Assembly (NCBI RefSeq): GCF_009728835.1
Contig: NZ_CP033455.1
Location: 943,568-1,007,567 of the forward strand
DNA length: 64,000 nucleotides
Source of the DNA: Ehrlichia ruminantium
GTDB lineage: Bacteria; Pseudomonadota; Alphaproteobacteria; Rickettsiales; Anaplasmataceae
Direction of reading: 5' to 3'
Both the position numbers and the translations under genes were made by a program. Positions 1-10,359 of the stretch are shown here, one piece after another; within the stretch, counting starts at the first letter, position 1, and each line of letters opens with the position of its first letter. The notes below the pieces were generated by a model. That model was not told the DNA's origin, searched no databases, and worked only from the letters and a program-made list of their open reading frames with translations.

Positions 1-815
1 TTCTAGCAGCACGTCCATCTATGGGTAAAACAGCTTTAGCATTAAATATGGCCCTAAATGCTTGCAAACTTCTACATAGTAAAGATCAATATACTGGAAT
101 GCACATAGGTTTTTTTTCATTAGAAATGTCAGCTGAACAACTAGCATCTAGAGTAATAGCTATTGAGTCAGAAGTCAGTTCATATAAAGCATTATCTGGT
201 AAAATTAGTGGAGAAGAACTCAATAAGGTTATCGATGCCAGTACTAAAGTATGCAATTTACCACTAATTATTGATGATACATCCAGCCTTTCAATAAGTA
301 GTTTAAGAACAAGAATTAGAAGAATGCATCAACTATATAATTTGGGAGCAGTTTTTATAGATTACCTACAATTAGTAAAAGGGACAACTAAACGTAGTGG
401 AGAAAATAGAGTCCAAGAAGTTTCTGAAGTAACACAGGGACTTAAAGCTATTGCAAAAGAATTAAATATACCAGTAGTGGCACTATCTCAATTATCTAGG
501 CTAGTAGAACAACGCGATGACAAAAAACCCCAACTTTCAGATCTAAGAGACTCTGGTAGTATAGAACAAGATGCAGATATTGTAATGTTTTTATACCGAG
601 AAGAATATTACGAACTTAGAAAACAACCTGCTGAAGGAACAAATAAGCATATAGCATGGCAAGAAAAGATGAACTCAATAAGCAATGTAGCAGATGTATT
701 AATCTCAAAACAGCGTAATGGTCCAATAGGAAACGTTAAACTATTTTTTGAAGCAGAAAAAGGTAGATTTAAGGATTACACAGCAAAATATAACCCTGCA
801 GATTTTAATATGTAA
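1..815 (+). CDS. dnaB: Replicative DNA helicase DnaB, C-terminal part (5' end outside window)
   Basis: This is the RecA-like motor domain of the hexameric helicase that unwinds DNA at the replication fork. The first full codon is at base 3, and the reading frame is open from there: residues LAARPSMGKT just before the first ATG (base 21) form the Walker A loop, so that ATG is internal and the gene continues upstream of the window. Further family motifs are the stretch LSQLSRLVEQRDDKKPQLSD followed by LRDSGSIEQDAD and the YREEYY element, all typical of the DnaB ATPase and DNA-binding loops. The stop is a TAA at 813-815, and the N-terminal primase-interacting domain is not in the window. Identification is secure. 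Confidence 0.96.
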   Translation, partial: LAARPSMGKTALALNMALNACKLLHSKDQYTGMHIGFFSLEMSAEQLASRVIAIESEVSSYKALSGKISGEELNKVIDASTKVCNLPLIIDDTSSLSISSLRTRIRRMHQLYNLGAVFIDYLQLVKGTTKRSGENRVQEVSEVTQGLKAIAKELNIPVVALSQLSRLVEQRDDKKPQLSDLRDSGSIEQDADIVMFLYREEYYELRKQPAEGTNKHIAWQEKMNSISNVADVLISKQRNGPIGNVKLFFEAEKGRFKDYTAKYNPADFNM

Positions 816-940
816 TTTCTTTACAATAATTTCTCTAATTGGGTAAAAAATAAATCTAACTACTAAAACTGCATATATCTTACTTCTATAGTAACGTAAT
901 AGTGGGAAAGTGATATAGATAATTTCCCTATATAGAAAAA

Positions 941-1281
941 TATAAATCAAGAATTACATTACAAACTTTCAATATGTAATTTCTTGAATTACAATTTTTT
1001 ACAATCAGATACAAAACAACTTCAAGTACTAAACATAATCTTTCAATCTTACAACAACACAATAGCAGAAGAAATCTGCCAACCTTGTGATATATATAGA
1101 ATATAAATTAAGAATTATATATTATAAACTTTCAATATGTAATTTCTTGAATTGCAATTTTTTACAACCAGATATAAAACAACTTCAAGTACTAAACATA
1201 ATCTTTCAATCTTATAACAACACAATAGCAGAAGAAATCTGTCAATCTTGTGATATATATAGAATATAAATTAAGAATTAT
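941..1281. repeat. Tandem repeat, period about 163 bp, 2.1 copies
   Basis: Two near-identical units (about 941-1101 and 1102-1264) plus the first bases of a third (1265-1281) lie in the 968-bp gap between dnaB and fabH. The shared core runs from AACTTTCAATATGTAATTTC through AATAGCAGAAGAAATCTG and ends with GTGATATATATAGAATATAA. The units differ by a few substitutions and a 2-bp insertion. A 60-codon open frame at 1087-1269 is a by-product of the repeat and has no credible protein signature. The remainder of the gap (816-940 and 1282-1783) is A+T-rich and shows no gene or RNA that I can recognise. Confidence 0.9.
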
Positions 1282-1783
1282 ATTGAAAATACAACTTTGG
1301 TAAGTAACTTGCTATGGCTATAAATTTTATATTTTGACTATTTACACACATGATAGTACGGCTAAAATAATATGATCTACTAAAAATATTACTATTATTC
1401 ATAATATTTAGCATGTTTCTCTATAGCTTTTCTTTATATAAAATTTTTCATAACATTTATCTTGCATACATATAATAAACTACCCACATTACTAATATGA
1501 ACTAGAAAAATTAGATTTTATTATATACTGACCATAAAAATATTACTTTAATATTATAATACTTACATGCCTTACTATATATAATAATAAACAATGTACC
1601 TTAATTTATCTCAACATACACTCTAACTAATTCACCAGACTAATACCTATCTTATAATTTCAAAACTTTTATAAAAACCAAAATATTAAAAATATAAAAA
1701 CAATATTATAAGCCTTACACAAATACTAAGATATATACTCGCTTAACTATCTGATAGTTAGAATAAACAAAAATTTTACAAAA

Positions 1784-2743
1784 TTATAATTTAACTAAAC
1801 ATACTCCCCAGGTAATACCGCCACCTATTGCCGCTAAAACTACAAGATCATCTTGTTTTAACTTTCCTGCATTTTTCGCATAAGACAACGCTAATGGTAT
1901 TGAAGCTGCAGACGTATTAGCATGCTGATCTATACTAATTACCATTTTCTCATAAGGTATATTTAACCTCCTCGCTACTAACTCAATAATACGAATATTA
2001 GCTTGATGTAATACAAACCAGTTAATGTCATCTAAACTCAAATGATTTTTATTTAGCATACTAGCTATCGAAGCAGTTAATTTTTCAATCGCATGTTCGA
2101 ATACAACTGTCCCATTCATACATATTGTACCTGCAATACCATTATATGCTACACCACCATTCGTATACAATAAATGATTTAGAGTACCATCAGAATATAA
2201 GTCAGTAGAGATAATACCACTATCTCGTATAGAATTATTACTTAAAACAACAGCACCTGCACCATCACCAAATAATACACATGTAGATCTATCCTGCCAG
2301 TCTATAATCCTAGACATTACCTCAGCACCTATAACCAGTGATACATTAACTTGACCAGCTTTTATAAAATTATCAGCTATAGCCATAGCATATATAAACC
2401 CAGAACAAACAGCCTGAACATCAAAAGCAAAAGCATTCTTACACCCCAATTTAGACTGAACTATAGTAGCACAACTAGGAAATGTCCTATCCGGGGTAGT
2501 AGTGGCAACAATAATTAAACCAACATCCTTTTGATCAACATTTGCATCACTCAAAGCAAGACTCGCTGCCTCTAGAGCCATATCTGACGTCATTTCATTA
2601 TCTGCAGCAATATACCTTTGTTTAATACCAGTTCTCTTAACTATCCATTCATCACTGGTCTCAACAGTCAAAGCAAGCTGATTATTTGTTACTAAGTTTT
2701 TAGGTAAATAAAAACCTATCCCTAATATGCTAGATTTTCTCAT
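1784..2743 (-). CDS. fabH: Beta-ketoacyl-ACP synthase III (KAS III)
   Basis: FabH condenses acetyl-CoA with malonyl-ACP and so starts each fatty-acid chain in the type II pathway. The 319-residue product has the usual length. The thiolase-fold catalytic triad is visible: Cys113 in AVCSGF, His246 in VLHQAN and Asn276 in QHANTSAASIPL. It is the last gene of the minus-strand set rpmF-plsX-fabH, 17 bp after plsX, an arrangement found in many bacteria that couples ribosome synthesis to lipid synthesis. The gene downstream (dnaB) lies on the other strand beyond a repeat-bearing gap. Confidence 0.96.
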   Translation of the reverse strand: MRKSSILGIGFYLPKNLVTNNQLALTVETSDEWIVKRTGIKQRYIAADNEMTSDMALEAASLALSDANVDQKDVGLIIVATTTPDRTFPSCATIVQSKLGCKNAFAFDVQAVCSGFIYAMAIADNFIKAGQVNVSLVIGAEVMSRIIDWQDRSTCVLFGDGAGAVVLSNNSIRDSGIISTDLYSDGTLNHLLYTNGGVAYNGIAGTICMNGTVVFEHAIEKLTASIASMLNKNHLSLDDINWFVLHQANIRIIELVARRLNIPYEKMVISIDQHANTSAASIPLALSYAKNAGKLKQDDLVVLAAIGGGITWGVCLVKL

Positions 2744-2760
2744 TTAATAATACTACTTTT

Positions 2761-3771
2761 TTAACTTAATTCATGAACAATCTTAGCATTAATATCATGA
2801 ACTACAGCATTAACAACTACTTTTACAGCATGAGCAAAAGCCAATTCATCAGCATCCCCATGACTTTTTACTACTACACCATTTACCCCTAAAAACATAG
2901 CTCCATTATGCAGTTTAGGATTAAATCTACTAAAATTCTTTACCAATTTTGGCTTGAGTAATAACCCTGCAATTTTTGTTACTATAGATTCATAAACTGA
3001 TGCTTTAAAAATTGAAGTAATACTAGTTGCCATAGCCTCAGATACCTTTAACACAACGTTACCAGAAAAACCATCAGTAACTACAACATCAACTTTACCA
3101 TCTACCATATCTCTAGGTTCAACATAACCACAAAAATCTATATTACCCTTAGCTTCTTTTAATAAGGAAAATGCTTCCCTAATTACACCAGTACCCTTAA
3201 CTTCTTCCTGACCAACATTAAGTAATGCAACTTTAGGGTTAGATATATCTAATACAGCTTTTGCAAAAGCACAACCCATAATAGCAAACTGAAATAAAGA
3301 ATTTGCACTACATTCAACATTAGCACCTAAATCTAATATTACAAAATCCTTAGACCTAGAAGGAACTTTAGTACAAATAGCTGGACGATCAACATTAGAG
3401 AGAGTACCTAATACAAAACGTGATATAGCCATTAAAGCTCCAGTATTACCGCAAGATACTGCTCCAGATGAAATACCAGTTTTTATACTATCAATTGCAC
3501 ACCACATACTAGAAGATTTACGCTTTCTTAGAGCAAAAGAAGGCTTATCATTTGCCAAGACAACATCTGATGTATTAATAAAAATACTATTATCACGTAC
3601 TATTTTATACCTATCTAGTATAGGTAATACATAATCCTCTTGACCATATATATTAAAAGAGACGTTTTTATCAACTAATAAATTTGTTAAAGCAAAATTC
3701 AAACCACCTACTACTGCCTCTGGAGCAAAATCCCCCCCCATAGCATCTACTGCAATTGATATTGTGCTCAT
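2761..3771 (-). CDS. plsX: Phosphate acyltransferase PlsX
   Basis: PlsX converts acyl-ACP to acyl-phosphate, the donor that PlsY uses to acylate glycerol-3-phosphate in membrane phospholipid synthesis. It is a peripheral membrane enzyme. The N-terminal AVDAMGGDFAPEAVVGG is the family signature, and the later GFSGNVVLKVSEA and SHGDADELAFAHA segments also match. The 336-residue length is normal. It lies between rpmF and fabH with short gaps (36 and 17 bp) and is probably cotranscribed with them. Confidence 0.95.
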   Translation of the reverse strand: MSTISIAVDAMGGDFAPEAVVGGLNFALTNLLVDKNVSFNIYGQEDYVLPILDRYKIVRDNSIFINTSDVVLANDKPSFALRKRKSSSMWCAIDSIKTGISSGAVSCGNTGALMAISRFVLGTLSNVDRPAICTKVPSRSKDFVILDLGANVECSANSLFQFAIMGCAFAKAVLDISNPKVALLNVGQEEVKGTGVIREAFSLLKEAKGNIDFCGYVEPRDMVDGKVDVVVTDGFSGNVVLKVSEAMATSITSIFKASVYESIVTKIAGLLLKPKLVKNFSRFNPKLHNGAMFLGVNGVVVKSHGDADELAFAHAVKVVVNAVVHDINAKIVHELS

Positions 3772-3807
3772 CTATATATTTCCCAATATTCATCAGTATC
3801 AAAACAA

Positions 3808-3990
3808 TTATACATTATTATCGACTTCTACTATTTGCTTACCATTATAGTACCCACCTAAACATATATGATGAGATAACTTATATTCCCCAGTTGTTCT
3901 GTCAATTCCAATATTAGGAACTCTTAATCTACAATGTGAACGGTGCATATTACGACGTGACTTTGACTTTTTTCTTTTGGGTACAGCCAT
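3808..3990 (-). CDS. rpmF: 50S ribosomal protein bL32
   Basis: Small basic ribosomal protein of 60 residues beginning [19 protein letters not shown], the canonical bL32 start. The frame is open five codons further upstream, but the ATG at 3990 is preceded by GGAG with 9-nt spacing and matches the family start. Zinc-binding CxxC pairs are absent, so this is a non-zinc form. First gene of the rpmF-plsX-fabH set. Confidence 0.95.
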   Translation of the reverse strand: MAVPKRKKSKSRRNMHRSHCRLRVPNIGIDRTTGEYKLSHHICLGGYYNGKQIVEVDNNV

Positions 3991-4128
3991 TAATATAAAC
4001 TCCACAATTCAAAATACCAGGGTATATTATTAACGAAAAAACAAGAATTAGCAAACTTTTTTCAACTAAAATCTAGCAAAAATTTATAAAATAACTTAAA
4101 CATTATTGAAAAATATTGAATCTTTATA

Positions 4129-5328
4129 TTGTTCATGTACAAAAGCTTCCAATTTAAAGTTGAATATCAACATAACAAAGCAAGGTTATGTACTATAAAT
4201 ACACCTCATGGTACAATTAACACGCCAGCTTTTATATTTTGTGCTACAAAAGCAGCTATTAAATCTCTTGATATTTCAAAAGTTAAAGAATCTAATACAC
4301 AAATAATACTGTCTAACACATATCATTTAATGCTACAACCAGGTGCAGATATTATAAAAAAATTAGGTGGACTACATAAAATCACTGGATGGAATAAACC
4401 GATACTTACAGATTCAGGAGGATATCAAATTTTTAGCCTAGGTTACGGGTCAGTATCACAAGAGATAAAAAGCACAGGACGATCAAATAAATCCAAAACC
4501 CTAATATCAATTAATGAAGATGGTGCAACTTTTAAATCTTATATAAACGGTAATATATATCACTTAACTCCTGAGAAATCTATACAAATTCAACATAAGC
4601 TAGGAGCAGATTTAGTTGTAGTGTTAGATGAGTGCACTCCATTCCACGTAAGTTACAATTATACTAAAAATTCAATGCTTATGAGTAATCGATGGGCCAT
4701 TAGATGTATTAATGAATTTAACAAAATTAATGATAACTCCCAAGCATTATACGGAATAATTCAAGGAGGAGTTTATCAAGACTTAAGAAGAGAAAGTTGT
4801 GACTTTATCAACAATACTCCATTTTTTGGACATGCAATAGGTGGCTCACTAGGAAACTGTAAACAACAAATGTATGATATAGTTTCTTTTACCTCAGACA
4901 ACTTAAATAAAGATCGTCCCATACATCTTTTAGGCATAGGTAATATTGACGATATTTTTCAAGGAGTTAAGGCAGGTATAGACACTTTTGACTGTGTATA
5001 TCCCACAAGATTAGCTAGGCATGGAGGAGCATTAGTAAAAGTACAATACAGAAATGAAGAAACCCCTAATAGAGAACACATCAATTTACGAAATGAAAGA
5101 TTTAAAATAGATACAAACCCGATAGAACAGGATTGTAAATGTTTTACATGTTCCAATCACTCACGAGGATATATACATCACCTTTTAAAAGCAAAAGAAA
5201 TACTCGCATATAGCTTACTTACAATACACAATATATATTTCATGAACAACCTAATGCGTGCTATTAGAGAATCTATATTGAATAATACACTAAATACAGA
5301 ACAAAAAAAATGGACACTCACTCAGTAA
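4129..5328 (+). CDS. tgt: Queuine tRNA-ribosyltransferase (TGT)
   Basis: TGT exchanges guanine-34 for preQ1 in the anticodon of tRNA Asp, Asn, His and Tyr. Visible landmarks in the 399-residue frame are D95 in TDSGGYQ, the conserved VLDECTPF (D167), the nucleophile D288 in TFDCVYPTR, and the zinc site C336, C338, C341 with H367. The frame opens with TTG at 4129, and an ATG two codons later (4135) is an equally good start. It is divergent from rpmF. The window holds tRNA-Tyr with a GTA anticodon, one of the expected substrates. Confidence 0.96.
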   Translation: MFMYKSFQFKVEYQHNKARLCTINTPHGTINTPAFIFCATKAAIKSLDISKVKESNTQIILSNTYHLMLQPGADIIKKLGGLHKITGWNKPILTDSGGYQIFSLGYGSVSQEIKSTGRSNKSKTLISINEDGATFKSYINGNIYHLTPEKSIQIQHKLGADLVVVLDECTPFHVSYNYTKNSMLMSNRWAIRCINEFNKINDNSQALYGIIQGGVYQDLRRESCDFINNTPFFGHAIGGSLGNCKQQMYDIVSFTSDNLNKDRPIHLLGIGNIDDIFQGVKAGIDTFDCVYPTRLARHGGALVKVQYRNEETPNREHINLRNERFKIDTNPIEQDCKCFTCSNHSRGYIHHLLKAKEILAYSLLTIHNIYFMNNLMRAIRESILNNTLNTEQKKWTLTQ

Positions 5329-5839
5329 TATAATAACAGAAGGTTTCAAGATCACAGAACTTTTGTATAAAAGATTAAACTCACATTTTTAATAACGACA
5401 ACAACTTTATTACTGAATATCAGCTGTTCTTACTCTTATAAAAAAACTGATTGCTATTTTTAAGTATATACAACACATCAAATAAACTCATACCATTACA
5501 GTTTCAACAGAAAAATTTTCATTTGCACACTCTACAATTATACTATTCCTATATACCTATCAGGTAACTCCTACTGCAACAACATAGTACTCTCCAGACA
5601 CTAGAGTTCAATATACAAATAAACACACCATTAATACCTAAAACAATTCAACTTTTGTAAATTACATTAAATTCATTATACAAATGAACTTACATAATAG
5701 AAATTAATACTACAGCTTACTTTATTACCATTAAAACACATATGTTTAACACTATTAGTTTTATAACATATCGTGTATAAAGCACAACATACTAAGTATT
5801 AAAGCAACTCAATTACGTTTCTTTGTTGAACAAAAACTG
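5329..5839. other. Intergenic gap, convergent, no gene seen
   Basis: About 510 bp of A+T-rich sequence between the convergent ends of tgt and pstB. I see no open frame with protein character, no tRNA-like fold, and no strong hairpin followed by a T tract. Confidence 0.6.
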
Positions 5840-6601
5840 TTATAAGTGATCTACTATATATCTTTTTGTTTTGCTAGATTGTGGATTGTTAAATATTTCA
5901 TCAGTAGTATTATATTCAACTAACTTACCAGATTCAAAAAATGCCACTTTATCAGATACTTTACGAGCTTGTTTCATAGAATGAGTGACTACAATAATAG
6001 TAAAATTCTTTTTTAAGTTTTGTATCAAATTTTCAATAACATTAGTAGCAAAAGGATCAAGAGCAGAACATGGTTCATCCATTAGTAGCATTGTCGGCCT
6101 CACAGCAATAGCACGTGCTATACATAAACGTTGCTGTTGCCCACCCGATAATTCAAAAGCATTATCCTTTAACCTATCAGACAATTCTTCCCATAAACCA
6201 ACACTAGTTAAACTCTTTTCAACTATTTCATCTAGTTTCTTCTTATTCTTAGCCAATCCATGTAACTTTGGCCCATATGCAACATTATCATATATAGACT
6301 TAGGGAAAGGATTAGGCTTTTGAAATACCATACCAACTTTAGCACGTAAAAGAACTACATTTGTATTCACAGAACAAACATCTATATCTTCAATTGTTAA
6401 ATTACCTTTAATTCTACAATTCGATACAAAATCATTCATACGATTAAAACATCGGAGAAAAGTAGACTTACCACATCCTGAAGGCCCTATAAATGCAGTA
6501 ACTTCTTTCTTGTATATGTCTAAACTGATATCATGTAAAATTTGGTTATTATCATACCACAAATTTAAGTTTTTAGCAGATGCATGAACCTTTAGAGACA
6601 T
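5840..6601 (-). CDS. pstB: Phosphate ABC transporter ATP-binding protein PstB
   Basis: ATPase of the high-affinity phosphate importer PstSCAB, acting on the cytoplasmic face of the inner membrane. Numbering from the chosen start, Walker A is GPSGCGKST (39-47), the ABC signature is LSGGQQQR (151-158), Walker B is LLMDEP with D175-E176, and the H-loop is VVTHSM. The frame extends upstream to 6679, but that part overlaps dapB. The ATG at 6601 gives 253 residues, the usual length, and lies 17 nt after the dapB stop. No pstS, pstC or pstA lies in the window, so the Pst genes are dispersed here. Confidence 0.93.
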   Translation of the reverse strand: MSLKVHASAKNLNLWYDNNQILHDISLDIYKKEVTAFIGPSGCGKSTFLRCFNRMNDFVSNCRIKGNLTIEDIDVCSVNTNVVLLRAKVGMVFQKPNPFPKSIYDNVAYGPKLHGLAKNKKKLDEIVEKSLTSVGLWEELSDRLKDNAFELSGGQQQRLCIARAIAVRPTMLLMDEPCSALDPFATNVIENLIQNLKKNFTIIVVTHSMKQARKVSDKVAFFESGKLVEYNTTDEIFNNPQSSKTKRYIVDHL

Positions 6602-6618
6602 ATTTTTTACCGAAATAA

Positions 6619-7413
6619 TTATTGCGTCATCATTATATCTGACACAGTATATATACCAGCAGGCTGCTTTATTAGCCACAAAGCTGCTTTTAGAGCACCC
6701 TTTGCGTAAACATTTTTATTTGTTGTTCTATGACTAAATTCTAGAACATCTTCATCACCAGCAAATATAATTTTATGATCACTAAGACCTAAACCACCCC
6801 TAGATACAGCATATCCAATACTAGTGCTGTCCTGTCTACTTTCTTGACCACCTTTTATATACTGATTCATTTTAAATTGGGCTCCCATACCTTTTGCTGC
6901 AGCTTTTCCCAACATTAAAGACGTACCAGACGGAGCATCTTTTTTGTACCTATGATGTATTTCCCATATCTCTATATCATAACCGGATAACATTTTGGCA
7001 GCGTTTTCAACCAATTTCAACATTATATTCATACTAAAACTTAAGTTAGCGCTCCACAATAAAGGCACACTTTTAATATAATTTTGAAAAACCATATTTT
7101 CAGACATCCCAGTAGTACCACTGACCATAGGCTTCTTCTTCAGTTCAGCCATTTTCATACATTCTATCATAGTATTAGGATTAGTAAATTCTATCACAAC
7201 ATCTGACACGTCAAAGAGATACTCTAACGAATCAGTAATTTTTGCATCACAATTACATCCAACAATTGAACCTAATACTCTCCCAACATACTCATTACCA
7301 GTACGCACAAGACCTGCACTTACCTGAGCAAGATCACTTGCCGATATCTCATTTACTAAATGCCTACCCTGCCTACCTAAACAACCAACTATTCCTACCT
7401 TTACTTTGTTCAT
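6619..7413 (-). CDS. dapB: 4-hydroxy-tetrahydrodipicolinate reductase
   Basis: DapB reduces 4-hydroxy-tetrahydrodipicolinate with NAD(P)H in the diaminopimelate/lysine pathway. The dinucleotide-binding loop GCLGRQGR is at residues 10-17. The catalytic block EIWEIHHRYKKDAPSGTS carries the His pair at 153-154, Lys157-158 and the substrate loop PSGT (161-164). Length is 264, normal for the family. Its ATG overlaps the stop of the upstream flavin reductase gene by 4 bp (ATGA), which indicates translational coupling in one minus-strand transcript with pstB downstream. Confidence 0.95.
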   Translation of the reverse strand: MNKVKVGIVGCLGRQGRHLVNEISASDLAQVSAGLVRTGNEYVGRVLGSIVGCNCDAKITDSLEYLFDVSDVVIEFTNPNTMIECMKMAELKKKPMVSGTTGMSENMVFQNYIKSVPLLWSANLSFSMNIMLKLVENAAKMLSGYDIEIWEIHHRYKKDAPSGTSLMLGKAAAKGMGAQFKMNQYIKGGQESRQDSTSIGYAVSRGGLGLSDHKIIFAGDEDVLEFSHRTTNKNVYAKGALKAALWLIKQPAGIYTVSDIMMTQ

Positions 7414-7904
7414 AACACGTCTCCTAAAATCATATATCGTCCTCTATAATATACTAATGGACTATCTTGAGTATTTAATTTAGAACAATTTATAACTTGA
7501 CCAATTATTATTTTATGATCCCCACCATCATACATACATTTCTTCATACAGTATATATAAGACATACAACCACTAATCACTGGAATACCATCTATAACAT
7601 TATATTGAAAATCTTCCCAATTCTGAAGATCACACGCTGCAAAGCTTCTAGATATCTCCTTTTGCTTATGGCTTAACACATTAACAATAAATCTAGTACA
7701 TTTAGCAAACACTTTAAATCTTGAAGCAGATTTTTCAATTGAAAACAATACCATTGGTGGAACTAATGAGACAGAATTAAAAGAGTTAACAGTAATACCA
7801 TGCATAGTACCACTATCACTAACTGTAGTAACAACAGTTACGCCAGTAACAAATTCACTTAAACAAGACTTAAGATAAGCTTTAGAAAAATCACCTACCT
7901 GCAT
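7410..7904 (-). CDS. Flavin reductase-like (FMN-binding split-barrel) protein
   Basis: A 164-residue protein of the flavin reductase-like domain family (HpaC/RutF type), which reduces FMN or FAD with NAD(P)H for a partner monooxygenase. Family features are the N-terminal FVTGVTVVTT, the central HGITVNSFNSVSLVPPMVLF (a flavin-contacting loop) and the C-terminal GDHKIIIGQVINC followed by PLVYYRGRY. The partner oxygenase cannot be deduced from the neighbours. It lies next to dapB (4-bp overlap) and 49 bp after ubiA, so a ubiquinone-linked hydroxylation role is possible but unproven. Confidence 0.85.
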   Translation of the reverse strand: MQVGDFSKAYLKSCLSEFVTGVTVVTTVSDSGTMHGITVNSFNSVSLVPPMVLFSIEKSASRFKVFAKCTRFIVNVLSHKQKEISRSFAACDLQNWEDFQYNVIDGIPVISGCMSYIYCMKKCMYDGGDHKIIIGQVINCSKLNTQDSPLVYYRGRYMILGDVL

Positions 7905-7953
7905 TTACTTATATACCTTAATAACAAAGAAACTCAAGCAATTTTTATAAACC

Positions 7954-8841
7954 TTACCTCATAATCCTACCAAGCAAAGTACCCAAGAATAAGATTAGTC
8001 CTACATATGTATTGATTTTAAACATATACATACATTTTGCAGGATTGTCAAAATCTGATTTTTTATATTGGTAGTAGAAAACCCCAGCTATTATAAACAT
8101 AGCAAGATAAAATATAGGATGCAATACAGTTATAATACCAGCTGATATCCACATTGTTATAGCGATTGTGTATAATCTTTTAATCCACAGTCTTATATCA
8201 TTACCAAATTTTACTGCAGTAGATTTTAAACCCAGTTGCATATCATATTCTTTATCTTGTGCAGCATATATAGTATCATAACCTAATGTCCAAAAAACAC
8301 ATCCAATATAAAGCAACACACTACTCAATGTCAGATGCCCAACAACCATAGTACATCCAATCAACACTCCAGTATTAAACACTATCCCTAATAACAACTG
8401 CGGCCAAGAAAAATACCTCTTGGCTAGCGGATATAAAATTACTAGAACCATAGATACAATACTTATTTTAACTGTATACATATTAGTAAATACAAGCAGT
8501 ATACTTGCACATAACAACAATACTACTAATATTTTTAATGCTTGAAAAACAGTCAAAGTTCCATTAGCAAGTGGTCTAGCTTTAGTTCGTTCCACAGCTA
8601 TATCTATTTTTCTATCACAAATATCATTAATTATACAGCCAGCAGATCTCACAAGAAATGAGCCTACAGTACACAAAAACATATATAAAGTATCACGCAA
8701 TAGATTATTAGACACTAAAAGTATACTTGTACAACTAGGAAAAGCCAATAAACATATTACCCATGCACTATGTAATCTTAATAAGAAATAATATCCTTCA
8801 AAATTTGAAACAATACTTCTAAGTTTAGACAACATATACAT
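7954..8841 (-). CDS. ubiA: 4-hydroxybenzoate polyprenyltransferase
   Basis: UbiA attaches the isoprenoid tail to 4-hydroxybenzoate in ubiquinone synthesis and is an integral membrane enzyme. The 295-residue product is hydrophobic with about eight predicted membrane segments. Both magnesium-diphosphate binding motifs are present: NDICDRKID (72-80) and DKEYD (196-200) in the context YAAQDKEYDMQLGLKSTAVKFG. The second ATG (8835) is an alternative start. First gene of a probable minus-strand transcript with the flavin reductase, dapB and pstB. Confidence 0.94.
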   Translation of the reverse strand: MYMLSKLRSIVSNFEGYYFLLRLHSAWVICLLAFPSCTSILLVSNNLLRDTLYMFLCTVGSFLVRSAGCIINDICDRKIDIAVERTKARPLANGTLTVFQALKILVVLLLCASILLVFTNMYTVKISIVSMVLVILYPLAKRYFSWPQLLLGIVFNTGVLIGCTMVVGHLTLSSVLLYIGCVFWTLGYDTIYAAQDKEYDMQLGLKSTAVKFGNDIRLWIKRLYTIAITMWISAGIITVLHPIFYLAMFIIAGVFYYQYKKSDFDNPAKCMYMFKINTYVGLILFLGTLLGRIMR

Positions 8842-10359
8842 CCCCTAACACTATACATATATATTTATCAAAAACAGAAACATATGTATATAACATAAAT
8901 AGTTATAACATTTCTATAGAGAATAACTGTAATTTGTATATCACACTAAAAAACATATCACTAGTCCTATAAGTTAAATTGTACTCTTTTTAGGGATACA
9001 TCCGAACAAAATTCAGTATAAAACCTACTTTAGGAATAAAAAATAAACACTTTTAGTAACATTATTATTTTACAATTATAAAATTCATACAGAATAATAC
9101 TTATCTTTCTTAATATTATTAAAGTGTCAAATTCACTAATATCAATCTTTTGTTTTTTTAGAAAAGAAACCTGATGTAATATTCATAAATTTTTCAAGCT
9201 TTGCCTAACAATAATAGTGAATCTGCTAATAAATTACCTATAGCAAAATAATATTTATATAACCACAGCATAAGTTGATTTTTTTAACAGTTTGCCATCT
9301 CAATATTTCACAATACACTAAGTACTCTAGTCTCTAGCATAGAAAAACTTACAAATTAAGTTCATGTTCAAGTACCCTGCTTCAATAAATAGCAAATTTC
9401 TTAATAAGAGATACAACACTAATTAGATATTTTAACTACAATTAAATTATATATCATTCTTAATTTGATGTTAAAAATACTCATAACTACCAACAAAGCA
9501 CATAAAGAAAACTTATTCCACGTTGGAAGATTACTAACGCCTAATCCTAAAAGGATCGATATTTAGAATGATAACCAAGGCATTACCAGAAAAAAATTAT
9601 AATATACAATAATTACAACAAAGAATTTAGAACATTATCTCACTCTATAATAGTTTTTACATGACTTTTTAATAGACAGCATGAAATTCAAGATTATTTA
9701 TCACATTTTTCACAACAGAAATATAATACAACTTTTTTGATCATATAAATTTTTCAAAGTACAACAAACGCACATAAAACTATATTATTTTAAACAAAAT
9801 TTTATAATATGTCAGCGGCATCCAAATATTTGATAATATATAATGCTTTACATTAAAAAATTTATAGATAAAATTCCAAGCATTAATAAACTTAATATTA
9901 TAATTATGGTATATAAAAATTATATTGATAAATTTACTAAAAAGTACCTAACTTATAGGATTAGTAGCTTTAACCATACAACAACAATCTATCAAAATAA
10001 GAAGAAACTTACATTATAAATATTAATAATACTGAGTGCACCTTAGTAAGAAAAGAAACTATACATAAAATTATCTCTTATTACAAAGAAAGTTACAAAA
10101 TCACTAGTAATTCCATACTTAATGCATTATTAAACTATGAATATACCTACACTTAGCTCATTACTAGTAGTCTTTTGTATTAATATAAAAAATAAATACT
10201 TAATTATAGAATATTTACACGATCATTAAAACATTAATGAGACAACTAAATAAATACTAGTTTTTATCAATAAAAAATGTATTTACTAGTCTTGACAAAT
10301 ATCAGACAACATGTAAGTATTTACATATGCTTTTAACTTTCTGTAAAGAGGATTTTGAT
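8842..10359. other. 1.5-kb intergenic gap, divergent
   Basis: Long A+T-rich stretch between the divergent ubiA and rpmH. I found no frame with convincing protein character and no tRNA, tmRNA, SRP RNA or RNase P RNA signature. The block near 9515-9590 is slightly less A+T-rich and contains a small inverted repeat (ATCCTAAAAGGAT), but this is too weak for a call. The rpmH promoter lies at the right end (10292-10320). Confidence 0.6.
10292..10320 (+). promoter_or_regulatory. Sigma-70-type promoter for rpmH-rnpA
   Basis: A perfect -35 box TTGACA (10292-10297) is followed after 16-17 bp by TAAGTA/AAGTAT (10314-10320) as a moderate -10 box. It sits about 40 bp upstream of the rpmH start codon, which has its own ribosome site AGAGG at 10347-10351. 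This is the clearest housekeeping promoter in the window. Confidence 0.65.

Noticed and set aside
741-950. 69-codon minus-strand frame at the end of dnaB
   Set aside because: Overlaps dnaB coding sequence and the first repeat unit; hydrophobic low-complexity translation with no ribosome site.
1087-1269. 60-codon plus-strand frame
   Set aside because: Lies wholly within the 163-bp repeat; the other copy does not keep the frame open.
9515-9590. Slightly G+C-richer block with a small inverted repeat in the 1.5-kb gap
   Set aside because: Too short and weakly structured to call an RNA gene or pseudogene without comparative data.
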